A stretch of DNA of 64,000 nucleotides from Dermabacter indicis (lineage in GTDB: Bacteria; Actinomycetota; Actinomycetes; Actinomycetales; Dermabacteraceae). Below are positions 9,777 through 18,408 of this stretch, piece by piece; within the stretch, counting starts at the first letter, position 1; each line of letters opens with the position of its first letter. The stretch lies in the NCBI GenBank assembly GCA_001403775.1, contig CYUG01000011.1:271051-335050 (forward strand), read 5' to 3'. The notes under the pieces were generated by a model. It saw only the letters and a list, made by a program, of their open reading frames with translations, was not told the origin of the DNA and searched no databases. The position numbers and the translations under genes were made by a program.

Positions 9777-9816
9777 AAGGGTGGCCAGCTCCACACGAGC
9801 TGGCCACCCTTCTTTT
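9777..9816. terminator. Bidirectional intrinsic terminator between symporter and suf operon
   Basis: A perfect 15-bp stem (arm AAGGGTGGCCAGCTC at 9777-9791, partner 9797-9811) with loop CACAC is followed by CTTTT. The plus strand terminates the symporter transcript; the run of A at the left edge gives a short U-run for the converging suf transcript too. Confidence 0.85.
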
Positions 9817-9841
9817 GAGTCGCGGCGCTGCCGCAATATTT

Positions 9842-10162
9842 TTAGATATTGAAACCGATCGCGCGAAGCTGATCCTTGCCGTCCTCGGTGATGCGCTCCA
9901 TGCCCCACGGCGGCATCCACACCCAGTTAATGCGGTGCGTCTCCGTAATCGGGTCGAGTGCGGCGAAGGTTTGGTCTTCGAGCACGTCCTGAAGCGGGCA
10001 CGCGGCGCTCGTGAGCGTCATGTCGATCACGGCGTTGCCGTTCTCGACCGTGACCCCGTACACGAGGCCCAGGTCCACAACATTGATCCCGAGTTCGGGA
10101 TCGATGACATCCTTGAGAGCTTCGGTGACGTCCTCAGCGGTCACATCCTTGGATTCGGACAT
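9842..10162 (-). CDS. sufT: SufT-like MIP18/DUF59 Fe-S assembly protein
   Basis: DUF59 proteins help maturation or transfer of Fe-S clusters and usually close actinobacterial suf operons. The 106-residue product has the family core LKDVIDPELGINVVDLGLVY, the MTLTSAACPLQDVLEDQ segment containing its conserved cysteine, and the tail VWMPPWGMERITEDGKDQLR. It begins 41 bp after sufC, directly where sufS and sufU are found in most relatives. The assignment to the family is firm; the biochemical role is inferred from context. Confidence 0.93.
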   Translation of the reverse strand: MSESKDVTAEDVTEALKDVIDPELGINVVDLGLVYGVTVENGNAVIDMTLTSAACPLQDVLEDQTFAALDPITETHRINWVWMPPWGMERITEDGKDQLRAIGFNI

Positions 10163-10203
10163 TGGCTAAGCCGACCTTTCAGGTAGTCGCAGTCGTGCGG
10201 CGC

Positions 10204-10956
10204 TCAGGCCGTAAGGAAGCGGTCGTAGCCCTCGGCCTCGAGACGCTCAGCGAGCTCGGGGCCGCCCTCTTCCGCGACGCGGCCGTTCACGAACACGTGC
10301 ACGAAATCGGGCTTGATGTACTTGAGGATACGCGTGTAGTGCGTGATGAGCATGACGCCGAGGTCACTCTCCTCCTTGACGCGGTTCACGCCTTCCGAGA
10401 CGACGCGAAGCGCGTCGACGTCGAGGCCGGAATCGGTCTCGTCGAGGATCGCGATCTTCGGGCGAAGGAGCTCCATCTGGAGGATTTCATGGCGCTTTTT
10501 CTCGCCGCCCGAGAACCCCTCGTTGACGTTGCGCTGCGCGAACTGCGGGTCCATGCGGAGCTTCTCCATCGCGGAGTTCACATCCTTGACCCACTCGCGA
10601 AGCTTCGGAGCCTCGCCCTCAACGGCGGTCTTCGCGGTACGCAGGAAGTTCGAGACGGTCACGCCGGGAACCTCGACCGGGTACTGCATCGCGAGGAAGA
10701 GGCCGGCCTTCGCACGTTCGTCGACGCTCATCTCGAGAACGTCTTCGCCGTCGAGGAGAACCTCACCCGAGGTGATCTCGTACTTCGGGTGGCCCGCAAG
10801 CGAGTAGGCAAGCGTGGACTTACCGGAGCCGTTCGGCCCCATGATCGCGTGGGTTTCGCCCGAGCGGAGCGTGAGGTTCACGCCCTTCAGGATCTCCTTC
10901 GTGCCTTCGGGAGTTTCCACGGTTGCGTGGAGGTCCTTGATTTCAAGAACGGACAT
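10204..10956 (-). CDS. sufC: SufC, Fe-S assembly ATPase
   Basis: ATPase of the SufBCD scaffold complex in the cytoplasm. Walker A is MGPNGSGKSTL (about residues 38-48), the signature is FSGGEKKRHEILQM and Walker B is IAILDETDSGLDVDALR with the SufC-specific DETDSGLD. The length, 250 residues, is normal. It follows the Rieske gene by 15 bp and precedes sufT. It is clearly of the Suf rather than a transporter class because of the ETDSGLD and HYTRIL motifs. Confidence 0.98.
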   Translation of the reverse strand: MSVLEIKDLHATVETPEGTKEILKGVNLTLRSGETHAIMGPNGSGKSTLAYSLAGHPKYEITSGEVLLDGEDVLEMSVDERAKAGLFLAMQYPVEVPGVTVSNFLRTAKTAVEGEAPKLREWVKDVNSAMEKLRMDPQFAQRNVNEGFSGGEKKRHEILQMELLRPKIAILDETDSGLDVDALRVVSEGVNRVKEESDLGVMLITHYTRILKYIKPDFVHVFVNGRVAEEGGPELAERLEAEGYDRFLTA

Positions 10957-10971
10957 GGTGTTCCTTTCAAG

Positions 10972-11307
10972 TCAGGAAAGTTCGATGGGGTCGAGCGAAA
11001 CGCTGATCGTGCCGCTCGCCTGGTCGATCGTGACGGGATAAACGGGTGTTGCGACATGCGCGGGAAGCTGTCGCGGCACGCCAGTGCGAAGGTCGAACTG
11101 ACTGCCGTGCTTCCAGCACTCCAAGGCGCCGTCCTCGACGTCGCCATCGGAAAGGTTCACATTGCGGTGGGTGCACAGATCACCGAGCGCATGGACGGTT
11201 CCGTCCGTGTCGCGCGCAAGCGCGATCTCGACTCCGTCAACCTCGATAGCCATGACCCCTCCGGGTGCAAGGTCATCGAGGTGAGCGACCGCATGTGGTG
11301 TGGACAT
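10972..11307 (-). CDS. Rieske-type [2Fe-2S] ferredoxin of the suf operon
   Basis: Small soluble Rieske protein of the non-heme-iron-oxygenase ferredoxin type, 111 residues. The cluster ligands are visible as CTH (about 45-47) and CWKH (about 64-67), with LGDLCTHRNVNLSDG typical of the fold. The start codon directly abuts the sufD stop. A Rieske protein between sufD and sufC is a common actinobacterial arrangement; it could carry electrons for cluster assembly or be an early client. Its physiological partner is unknown. Confidence 0.93.
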   Translation of the reverse strand: MSTPHAVAHLDDLAPGGVMAIEVDGVEIALARDTDGTVHALGDLCTHRNVNLSDGDVEDGALECWKHGSQFDLRTGVPRQLPAHVATPVYPVTIDQASGTISVSLDPIELS

Positions 11308-12501
11308 TTAGTTCATGCTCCGCTGCAGCTCGACTTCGATCTGTTCCGTGAGGTACTCGCGCACCTCAGGAACGTCGATTCGCTGGATGAGCTCCTGGAA
11401 GAAACCGCGCACGACCAGACGGCGTGCCTCGATTTCGGAAATGCCGCGCGCCATGAGGTAGAAAAGCTGTTCGTCGTCGAAACGACCCGTGGCAGCGGCG
11501 TGGCCTGCGCCTTCGATCTCGCCGGTCTCGATCTCGAGGTTCGGCACAGAATCGGCGCGCGCCCCCTCGGTAAGAACGAGGTTGCGGTTCATCTCGTAGG
11601 TCTCGGTTCCCTCGGCCTCCTTGCGGATGAGCACGTCGCCCACCCACACGCTGCGAGCGCCGCGGCCCTGGAGAGCGCCCTTGTAGAGGACGTTCGAGGT
11701 GCATTTCGGCGCGGCGTGGTCCACGAAGAGGCGGTGTTCGAGGTGCTGGCCCTCGTCGGAGAAGTACAGGCCGTCCTGTTCAACCTCGCCTCCCGGACCC
11801 GCGAAGGTCGCGGTCGAATTGACGCGCACGGCTTTGCCGCCGAGCGTGACGACGATGTGCTTGAGGCGCGCATCCTTGCCGATCTTAGCGACGTGGGTGG
11901 ACACCTGCACGGCGTCGTCAGCCCAGTCCTGGATCGCGATCACGGTCATCTCGGAACCTTCGTCGAGGATCATCTCGACGTTCTGCGCATAGAGCGCCGA
12001 ACCCGTGTGGTTGATGACGTAGGTCGCGCGGGCGTTTGCTTCGGTGTGCAACACGATCTCGCCGTGGCTCGCAACCGAGGCATCGTGTCCCCCGATCTCG
12101 ACGCGCGCCGGCTCACTGATCTCGGCGTTCGAGGGAGCCTTGAGGTAGAGCGCGTTCGCGGTGAGTTCGGCGGCTGCCGCGGCGATCCGGTCCTCGGGGA
12201 GGATCGTCGTGTGGCGGGGGGCTTCCTTTTTCCCGAGCGAGTCGACGACGATGCCCTCGGGGGCCTCGACCTCGTAGCTCACGACGCTTTCTTCCACGTG
12301 GGTCTCGCGCGCCTCGAAAAGCGGGGCGAGCTGGCGGAGGCTTGCAAAACGCCACTCTTCCTCACGGCCGGTCGGAATCTCGTGGTTGTCGATTCCGAAT
12401 GCGGCGTGACGGGTCGCGCGCGAGAGGAGGCCGCTGCGCTCACCGGGAAGGGCGACGCCTTCGGATTCGAGCTGTGCTTTCGAATGATCCGTCGTGGTCA
12501 T
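11308..12501 (-). CDS. sufD: SufD, Fe-S scaffold subunit
   Basis: SufD pairs with SufB in the SufBC2D scaffold. The 397-residue product has a right-handed beta-helix core and the family C-terminus, with YKGALQGRGARSVWVGDVLI, AGHAAATGRFDDEQLFYLMA and RGISEIEARRLVVRGFFQEL. The last block contains the histidine and glycine pattern shared by SufB and SufD. Its ATG overlaps the sufB stop by one base (TAATG), so the two are probably translated in a coupled way. The length is normal. Confidence 0.97.
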   Translation of the reverse strand: MTTTDHSKAQLESEGVALPGERSGLLSRATRHAAFGIDNHEIPTGREEEWRFASLRQLAPLFEARETHVEESVVSYEVEAPEGIVVDSLGKKEAPRHTTILPEDRIAAAAAELTANALYLKAPSNAEISEPARVEIGGHDASVASHGEIVLHTEANARATYVINHTGSALYAQNVEMILDEGSEMTVIAIQDWADDAVQVSTHVAKIGKDARLKHIVVTLGGKAVRVNSTATFAGPGGEVEQDGLYFSDEGQHLEHRLFVDHAAPKCTSNVLYKGALQGRGARSVWVGDVLIRKEAEGTETYEMNRNLVLTEGARADSVPNLEIETGEIEGAGHAAATGRFDDEQLFYLMARGISEIEARRLVVRGFFQELIQRIDVPEVREYLTEQIEVELQRSMN

Positions 12502-13928
12502 TAACCCACGGCTCCTTCCATCTGCAGTTCAATGAGGCGGTTGAGCTCGAGCGCGTACTCCATGGGGAGCTCACGCGCAATCGGCTCGATGAAGCCGCGC
12601 ACGATCATGGCCATGGCCTCGGTCTCCTCGAGACCGCGGCTCATGAGGTAGAACAGCTGCTCTTCGCTCACCTTGGAGACGGTGGCCTCGTGGCCCATCT
12701 GCACGTCGTCCACGCGAACGTCGACGTACGGGTAGGTATCGGTGCGAGAAATCTGGTCGACGAGGAGAGCGTCACACAGCACGGTGGAAGCCGCGTGGTG
12801 CGCGCCGTCATTGACCTGAACGAGACCGCGGTAGGACGAGCGACCGCCACCGCGCGAGACCGACTTCGAGACGATCGAGCTCGAGGTGTGGGGGGCCATG
12901 TGCACCATCTTCGAGCCGGTGTCTTGGTGCTGGCCTTCGCCCGCGAACGCGATCGAGAGGGTCTCGCCGCGCGCGTGCTCACCCTGCAGCCACACCGCGG
13001 GGTACTTCATGGTGACCTTCGAGCCGATGTTGCCATCGACCCATTCCATCGTGCCGCCCTCTTCAACGGTCGTGCGCTTCGTGACGAGGTTGTACACGTT
13101 GCTCGACCAGTTCTGGATGGTCGTGTAACGCACGCGGGCGTCCTTCTTCACGACAATCTCGACGACGGCCGAGTGCAGCGAATCCGACTTGTAGATCGGC
13201 GCCGTGCAGCCCTCGACATAGTGCACGTACGAGCCTTCGTCGGCGATGATGAGCGTGCGCTCGAACTGGCCCATGTTCTCGGTGTTGATGCGGAAGTAGG
13301 CCTGGAGCGGAATCTCCACGTGGACGCCCTTCGGGACGTACACGAACGAGCCACCCGACCACACGGCGGTGTTGAGCGCCGCGAACTTGTTGTCACCCGC
13401 GGGGATGACCGTGCCGAAATACTCTTCGAAGATCTCGGGGTAGTCGCGAAGGCCCGTATCGGTGTCCACGAAGATGACGCCCTGCTTCTCGAGGTCTTCA
13501 CGGATCTGGTGGTACACGACCTCAGACTCGTACTGGGCGGCGACGCCCGCAACGAGGCGCTCCTTCTCCGCTTCGGGGATTCCCAGGCGGTCGTAGGTCG
13601 CCTTGATGTCTTCGGGCAGGTCTTCCCAGGTCTTCGCCTGCCCCTCGGTCGAGCGCACGAAGTACTTAATGTTGTCGAAATCGATGCCGCTGAGGTCCGC
13701 GCCCCACGTGGGAAGCGGCTTCTTCTCGAAGAGCGAGAGTGCGCGCAGTCGGCGCTTGAGCATCCATTCCGGCTCGTTCTTCAGGTGCGAGATGTTCCGC
13801 ACGACGTCTTCACTCAGCCCTCGCTGAGCGGCGGCGCCGGCGGTGTCCGTGTCGTGCCAGCCATATTCGTAGCTGCCAATCGACGCGATGATCTCGTCCT
13901 GACTGAGCTGCTCTGGTGCAGTCGTCAT
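12501..13928 (-). CDS. sufB: SufB, Fe-S scaffold subunit
   Basis: Main scaffold on which Fe-S clusters are built. The 475-residue product starts [20 protein letters not shown] at ATG 13928, overlapping the sufR stop as ATGA. Family segments include [32 protein letters not shown] with the conserved Cys, and [20 protein letters not shown]. An open frame continues to 14174 but reads as antisense-like low-complexity protein inside sufR and is rejected as the start. It is the second gene of the suf run. Confidence 0.98.
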   Translation of the reverse strand: MTTAPEQLSQDEIIASIGSYEYGWHDTDTAGAAAQRGLSEDVVRNISHLKNEPEWMLKRRLRALSLFEKKPLPTWGADLSGIDFDNIKYFVRSTEGQAKTWEDLPEDIKATYDRLGIPEAEKERLVAGVAAQYESEVVYHQIREDLEKQGVIFVDTDTGLRDYPEIFEEYFGTVIPAGDNKFAALNTAVWSGGSFVYVPKGVHVEIPLQAYFRINTENMGQFERTLIIADEGSYVHYVEGCTAPIYKSDSLHSAVVEIVVKKDARVRYTTIQNWSSNVYNLVTKRTTVEEGGTMEWVDGNIGSKVTMKYPAVWLQGEHARGETLSIAFAGEGQHQDTGSKMVHMAPHTSSSIVSKSVSRGGGRSSYRGLVQVNDGAHHAASTVLCDALLVDQISRTDTYPYVDVRVDDVQMGHEATVSKVSEEQLFYLMSRGLEETEAMAMIVRGFIEPIARELPMEYALELNRLIELQMEGAVG

Positions 13929-14731
13929 GGCTTCCTTCCTTCTGTGAGCAAATCTGTGGTGACGTCCGAGGCGAGTTCCCCTTCCGCCATGGACTCGGCA
14001 ATCGCCGCGCTCATGGCGGGGGTCAAGTGGGTCGTGCATACGTGCGCGCCTGCCGCTCGGGTGGAGAGGCGCTGGACGGGGACGCCGAGCATACGCGAGA
14101 GCGCTGCGGTTTCCACCTCGCACAACTCCGGGTGCTTGGCCGCGATGTCCTGGACGGGGCAGCGCCCCTGGCACATTTGCACGGTTGTGAGGGTGCGCGT
14201 CGAGGCGCCGTCTTTCCCGGGTGGGCCAACGGTCACCGTCACGGGCCTAAGAGAGGCCGCGTACCCGAGTTCCTTGAGAAGGTCGATGACGAGGCGCACG
14301 CGCTTGGCTGGTGGCACTTCTCCCCTCGCGTTTTCGCGCTCGTACCGCCTCTCAAATTCGGCTTCCCACTCCGAGGTGCGTGCCTTTGCGAGCGTCACGA
14401 GGGCCTCGTGACCGCCTGCGCGCTCGAGTTCCCTCATCGCGAGAAGCGCGAGGCTTTCGCATTCGCGTGAGTTCGCATCGGTGTCGGGGGCTTTCGCGGC
14501 GAGCACGAACTCTTTGCGGGGCCGTCCACGACCACGGGGTCGATTGGACGCTTCCTTTTCCTCAATGATGCCTTCGGCGTGTAATTGGGAAAGGTGCCGA
14601 CGGATGGCCGCGCCCGTGAGGTGGAACCGTTCGGCAAGGTCGCCAGCGGCGATGGGGCCGTCGACGCTGATGGCCTCGATGAGACGTTCGCGCGTTGAAT
14701 CCGATGCGTGCGCATCAGTGCGAGCATTCAC
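13925..14731 (-). CDS. sufR: SufR-type Fe-S-dependent repressor of the suf operon
   Basis: Winged-helix regulator that senses Fe-S status and represses suf genes. The N-terminal helix-turn-helix is visible in [20 protein letters not shown] and [20 protein letters not shown] (about residues 14-54). A basic linker [12 protein letters not shown] follows. Candidate cluster ligands are C-x3-C in [15 protein letters not shown] and C in AHVCTTH. The GTG start at 14731 has AGGAGG five bases upstream. It is first in its operon, faces an ABC-transporter gene, and overlaps sufB by 4 bp. The order matches Rv1460 and sufB in M. tuberculosis. Confidence 0.93.
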   Translation of the reverse strand: MNARTDAHASDSTRERLIEAISVDGPIAAGDLAERFHLTGAAIRRHLSQLHAEGIIEEKEASNRPRGRGRPRKEFVLAAKAPDTDANSRECESLALLAMRELERAGGHEALVTLAKARTSEWEAEFERRYERENARGEVPPAKRVRLVIDLLKELGYAASLRPVTVTVGPPGKDGASTRTLTTVQMCQGRCPVQDIAAKHPELCEVETAALSRMLGVPVQRLSTRAAGAHVCTTHLTPAMSAAIAESMAEGELASDVTTDLLTEGRKP

Positions 14732-14856
14732 GACATCCTCCTCTCGCCGAAACGGTGGACGCTACGATTCTACAAACCGCAAGTTTCGAAAAGATAGGGA
14801 GGGTTACCTAAGTCCCGCGAAGGCGCGGTGTAAGTCACATCGCTCGATGGTGAGCG

Positions 14857-14978
14857 GCAACCGTCGGCCCTCGCCCCTCGTCACGCTCGCCCACGCGGAG
14901 CACTACGATGAAGAGCCATGGGTGAGAACACTTCCACAACGAGACCGGCGCCGAGCACCGCGCAACCGTCGGCCCTCG
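14857..14978. repeat. 17-bp direct repeat around the ABC transporter start
   Basis: GCAACCGTCGGCCCTCG occurs exactly at 14857-14873 (noncoding) and 14962-14978 (within the N-terminal extension of the ATPase). Each contains the CCGACGGTTGC motif in reverse orientation. Confidence 0.85.
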
Positions 14979-15817
14979 AAATCGTCAATCTCCACAAGCG
15001 CTTCGGCTCCGTGACGGCGTGCGAAAGCGTGAACCTCACGGCGAACTTTGGCGAGATCACCGCGCTTCTCGGGCCCAATGGCGCGGGAAAGTCCACGACG
15101 ATCGCGTGCGCAACTGGACTCCTCAGCCCGGACGGCGGCGAGATTCGACTCCTCGGAAGTGACCCGCAAAGCCACGACGCCGAAACCCGCGCGCGCGTTG
15201 GCGTTATGCTGCAAGACGGGGGACTCACGTCCGGCGCCACGCCTCAGCACCTTCTCGAATATGCCTCTTCCCTCTATACGTATCCGCGCGATTGGCGAGC
15301 ACTCTCACGCGAGCTCGGCATCGACGGCTTCTCCTCGACCCTCGTGCGGCGACTTTCCGGTGGTCAGCGGCAGCGACTAAGTCTCGCGCTCTCGCTTCTC
15401 GGAGTGCCGGACGTGCTCTTCCTCGACGAACCCACGGCGGGCATGGACGCCGCGGTCAAGCGCCGCACCCGCGAGCTCATCCGCGCGGAAGCGGGGCGCG
15501 GTGCGGCCGTCATCCTTACGTCCCACGCCCTCGATGACATTGCCTCGCTCGCGGATCGCATCATCGTCATCGCGGAAGGCGTCGTGCAGGCCGACGGCAC
15601 GCTCACCCACGTCGAAAACACCCTCGGGAGCAGTTCTCCGCTCGCGCTCGACATTTCCGCCGTGGCCAGATCCGAGGAGGACCTCGCGGATTTCGAGCGC
15701 GCCGTCCGCGAAGCCGCCGAAGCACATCGCATAAGGCTCAAGGTCGAACACGGTCCCGCCTCCCTCGAAGACATCCTCGTCTCACTCTCGAGCGGGGCAC
15801 GCAAGGAGGAAAAGTGA
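14918..15817 (+). CDS. ABC transporter ATP-binding protein (export type), next to ctaA
   Basis: ATPase of a two-component ABC-2 exporter. Walker A is GPNGAGKSTT, the signature LSGGQRQRLSLAL, and Walker B DVLFLDEPTAGMD. The protein has 299 residues, including a variable N-terminal extension of about 18 residues that is rich in Thr, Ala and Pro; one copy of the CCGACGGTTGC motif falls inside it (14962-14972). It overlaps the permease gene by GTGA. A homologous ABC pair sits between the suf operon and ctaA in mycobacteria, suggesting a link to respiration, but the substrate is unknown. Confidence 0.92.
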   Translation: MGENTSTTRPAPSTAQPSALEIVNLHKRFGSVTACESVNLTANFGEITALLGPNGAGKSTTIACATGLLSPDGGEIRLLGSDPQSHDAETRARVGVMLQDGGLTSGATPQHLLEYASSLYTYPRDWRALSRELGIDGFSSTLVRRLSGGQRQRLSLALSLLGVPDVLFLDEPTAGMDAAVKRRTRELIRAEAGRGAAVILTSHALDDIASLADRIIVIAEGVVQADGTLTHVENTLGSSSPLALDISAVARSEEDLADFERAVREAAEAHRIRLKVEHGPASLEDILVSLSSGARKEEK

Positions 15818-16608
15818 GCGCCACCAATATCCACCAGACACAACCCCACGCTCCCCGCGCGGCGCGCGCCACGACACGCATCGCCGCACACGCGAAACTC
15901 GAAGCGCGCGCCCTCATCACGAACGGTGAGCAGCTCATGGTTTCGCTCTTGCTGCCCGCGATGGTGCTTCTCGGCCTGAGGTTCATTCCCGTTTCGCCCG
16001 CACTTTTCGGCGGTCACTCCCCTGCGATGTCAGATACGGTCGCGGCCACGGCCGTCACGGCTATCATCGCGACGTCGCTCACCTCCCAGGCGATCTCCAC
16101 GGGCTTCGACCGACGAAACGGCGTGCTCCGGTGGATTGCCACGACGCCGCTTGGCCGTGGCGGCTACATGCTTGGAAAACTCGGTGCGCTCTCTCTCGTG
16201 CACGTCTTGCAGATTTTGGTCCTCGGCGCCTTGGCTCTTGCACTCGGGTGGCGTCCCGGCATCGGCGAGATTCTCTGGTCAATTCCCGCCTGGACCCTCG
16301 CAACGTGCGCGTTTGGGAGTCTCGGCCTGTTGATCGCGGGGACGCTCCGCACCGAGGCAGTACTCGCCCTCTCAAACATCATCTTCATTCTCTTCGTCGC
16401 CGTTGGCGGCGTCGCGATCCCCGCGGCGAGCTTCCCCGCTCCCCTCAGCTCGATCGTGGCGCTGCTGCCGTCGGCGGCTGCTTCGCACGCCCTCAGCGAC
16501 GCGCTTTCGGGGCACGCGCCCGCGCTCGCCTCTCTTGCACTCCTTTCGATCTGGGCCGTCGTTCTTGGCGGTCTCACGGTGAGATTCTTCCGCTGGACGA
16601 GCAACTGA
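15814..16608 (+). CDS. ABC-2 type permease, partner of the preceding ATPase
   Basis: Integral membrane protein of 264 residues with about six hydrophobic segments after a basic cytoplasmic N-terminus (first segment MVSLLLPAMVLLGLRFIPVS; last LALLSIWAVVLGGLTVRFF). The ABC-2 pattern is seen in TTPLGRGGYMLGKLGA between TM helices and FVAVGGVAIPAASFPAPLSS before the last pair. It begins with GTG 15814 overlapping the ATPase stop, so the two are almost certainly translated together. Substrate unknown; context with heme A synthase and suf genes suggests a redox-related cargo. Confidence 0.9.
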   Translation: MSATNIHQTQPHAPRAARATTRIAAHAKLEARALITNGEQLMVSLLLPAMVLLGLRFIPVSPALFGGHSPAMSDTVAATAVTAIIATSLTSQAISTGFDRRNGVLRWIATTPLGRGGYMLGKLGALSLVHVLQILVLGALALALGWRPGIGEILWSIPAWTLATCAFGSLGLLIAGTLRTEAVLALSNIIFILFVAVGGVAIPAASFPAPLSSIVALLPSAAASHALSDALSGHAPALASLALLSIWAVVLGGLTVRFFRWTSN

Positions 16609-16633
16609 GCGGCGGGTCCCGGCCGAGGTTCCC

Positions 16634-16639
16634 TACACT
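16634..16639 (+). promoter_or_regulatory. -10 box of ctaA, leaderless arrangement
   Basis: TACACT lies exactly six bases before the ctaA ATG at 16646, and no Shine-Dalgarno sequence is present. This matches the TANNNT-N6-start pattern expected when transcription begins at the start codon. Confidence 0.55.
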
Positions 16640-16645
16640 GAGCGC

Positions 16646-17614
16646 ATGAGTTCTCCGACAAGTGCGCTAAGCGCCCATTCCGAGCGCCGAGGGCGCTGGA
16701 TTCCTGCCATTTTCTGGATCAATCTTGCGTGCCAAATCGGCATCATCGTGACGGGCGGAGTCGTACGCCTCTCGAAATCGGGGCTTGGCTGCTCGTCGTG
16801 GCCGCACTGCGAGCCGGGGCAGTTCACGCCGCGGTACCACCCGGATTCGGGCCTGCGCCCCTTCATTGAATTCGGCAACAGGGCGCTCACGCTCGTGCTG
16901 CTGATCTTCGCGATCCTCGTACTCGTGTCGACCTACAAACACCTGCGCGCAAAGGGCAGGGGCTTCGTGCGCCTCTCGTGGGTGCCGCTCCTGCTCACCA
17001 TCTTCCAAGCGGTGTGGGGCATGCTCGTCGTCTACCTCCACCTGCACCCGTTCTTCGTATCGGTGCACTTCATCGTCTCGCCGATCCTCGTGGCTTCCTC
17101 CGCCGTTCTCGTCTATCGACTTTACGAAGGCAACGGTGCCATAAGACTCGCCGTGAATCGCGGCGCGCAGTTTGTGTATTGGCCGCTCGCCGCCGTCGGA
17201 TTTATCGTGCTGATTCTCGGGACCCTCACGACCGGCTCCGGCCCCCACTCGGGCGATGCCAACACCCCGCAACGCTTCCCGTTCAACCCCGCGCAAATCG
17301 CGTGGTTGCACGCTGATTTCGTGTGGCTTTTCTGCGGTCTCCTTTTGGGAGTCGCCATCGTCCTCGTGATCACGAAGGCGCACTCCCCCGCGAAAAAGGC
17401 ACTCCTCACACTCACCATCGTGACGCTCCTGCAAGGCGCGATCGGGTACATTCAGTACTTCACGGGCCTGCCCGAAGTCCTCGTGGGGCTCCATATGCTC
17501 GGTGCAGCCCTGCTTTCCGCGGGCATCGCATGGCTAGGCGCAACCCTCTTCACGTGGCACCCACTCGGCGAGGGCACGGCGCCCGAGGACTACTCGAAGG
17601 AGTCGCAACAGTGA
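16646..17614 (+). CDS. ctaA: Heme A synthase (COX15/CtaA family)
   Basis: Oxidises the C8 methyl of heme O to give heme A for aa3-type cytochrome oxidase. The 322-residue protein has about eight membrane helices. Conserved features are the loop cysteines in SGLGCSSWPHCE, the glutamate in FIEFGNRALT, and histidines in LHLHPFFVSVHF, AWLHADFVWLF and VGLHMLGAAL. It lies downstream of the ABC exporter pair and overlaps the map gene by GTGA. The respiratory genes ctaE and qcrCAB lie about 40 kb further right. Confidence 0.95.
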   Translation: MSSPTSALSAHSERRGRWIPAIFWINLACQIGIIVTGGVVRLSKSGLGCSSWPHCEPGQFTPRYHPDSGLRPFIEFGNRALTLVLLIFAILVLVSTYKHLRAKGRGFVRLSWVPLLLTIFQAVWGMLVVYLHLHPFFVSVHFIVSPILVASSAVLVYRLYEGNGAIRLAVNRGAQFVYWPLAAVGFIVLILGTLTTGSGPHSGDANTPQRFPFNPAQIAWLHADFVWLFCGLLLGVAIVLVITKAHSPAKKALLTLTIVTLLQGAIGYIQYFTGLPEVLVGLHMLGAALLSAGIAWLGATLFTWHPLGEGTAPEDYSKESQQ

Positions 17615-18408
17615 GCATTTTTCGCTCGAAGCGGTATCCGAGCCCCGAGGACATCCGCCCCGCGGGTGAATTTGTCGCAGGTGTACTCTCCACGCTCGAG
17701 CGGACCGTCTCCGTTGGCGATAACCTCCTCGACATCGACGTCGAGGTCCACCGCATGATTCGCGAGGCCGGTGCGACCTCGTGTTACATCGACTACCACC
17801 CCAGCTTCGGCGGCTCCCCCTTCGGAAAAGTTATTTGCTTGAGCGTCAATAATGCGGTGCTCCATGGCCGCCCCTACGATCGCAATCTCGTAAGCGGGGA
17901 CCTCGTCTCCATGGATTTCGCGATCGAACTCGAGGGGTGGGTCGCCGATTCGTCGCTCTCAATCGTTGTGGGAGAGCAGCGCGAGGACTACCTCAAGCTC
18001 ATTCGAGATACCGAAAGCGTGATGTGGGCCGGCATCGACGTGGCCCGCGCGGGCAAGACCGTGGGCGACATCGGCCATGCGGTGGAGTCGCGCGCTGCCG
18101 AGCTCGGGTACACGATCAATCACCAGTTCGGTGGTCACGGCGTGGGACGCACGATGCACGAGGCACCTTTCGTACCTAACTACGGGCCGCCGGGCTCGGG
18201 CCAACGATTGCGCGAGGGTATGGCGCTCACGGTCGAGCCGTTCCTCACGCCCACGACCGACGTCATGCGCATCACCGAACGCGACGGCTGGACCGTCGAA
18301 TCGGGGGATGGCTCAACTGGCGCGCACGCGGAACACACCCTCATCGTCACGAAGGACGAGCCCATCATCGTCACGTCTCGCACCCCTGACCTTCCCCGGA
18401 TTGCATAG
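17611..18408 (+). CDS. map: Methionine aminopeptidase, type I
   Basis: Removes the initiator methionine from nascent proteins. Metal ligands of the pita-bread fold are in VSMDFAIELEGWVADSS (two Asp), GGHGVGRTMHEAP (His), LTVEPFLT (Glu) and GAHAEHTLIV (Glu). The GTG at 17611 overlaps the ctaA stop and follows AAGGAG, giving 265 residues. The frame is open about 290 bp upstream inside ctaA but that part is antisense-like. The N-terminal SIFRSKRYPSPEDIRPAGEF lacks the zinc-finger extension of MetAP1c types. Confidence 0.95.
   Translation: MSIFRSKRYPSPEDIRPAGEFVAGVLSTLERTVSVGDNLLDIDVEVHRMIREAGATSCYIDYHPSFGGSPFGKVICLSVNNAVLHGRPYDRNLVSGDLVSMDFAIELEGWVADSSLSIVVGEQREDYLKLIRDTESVMWAGIDVARAGKTVGDIGHAVESRAAELGYTINHQFGGHGVGRTMHEAPFVPNYGPPGSGQRLREGMALTVEPFLTPTTDVMRITERDGWTVESGDGSTGAHAEHTLIVTKDEPIIVTSRTPDLPRIA

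Noticed and set aside
10162-12504. A 780-codon open frame on the plus strand opposite sufC, the Rieske gene and sufD
   Set aside because: It is an antisense shadow created by high-GC third positions; it has no ribosome site or domain and lies wholly over conserved genes.
13929-14174. An 82-codon upstream extension of SufB
   Set aside because: It lies inside sufR, has no family similarity and the ATGA-coupled start at 13928 fits the family N-terminus.
14908-14925. A five-codon frame (MKSHG) overlapping the ABC ATPase start, resembling an upstream peptide
   Set aside because: Too short to judge and without a ribosome site; it depends on an unproven transcript start.
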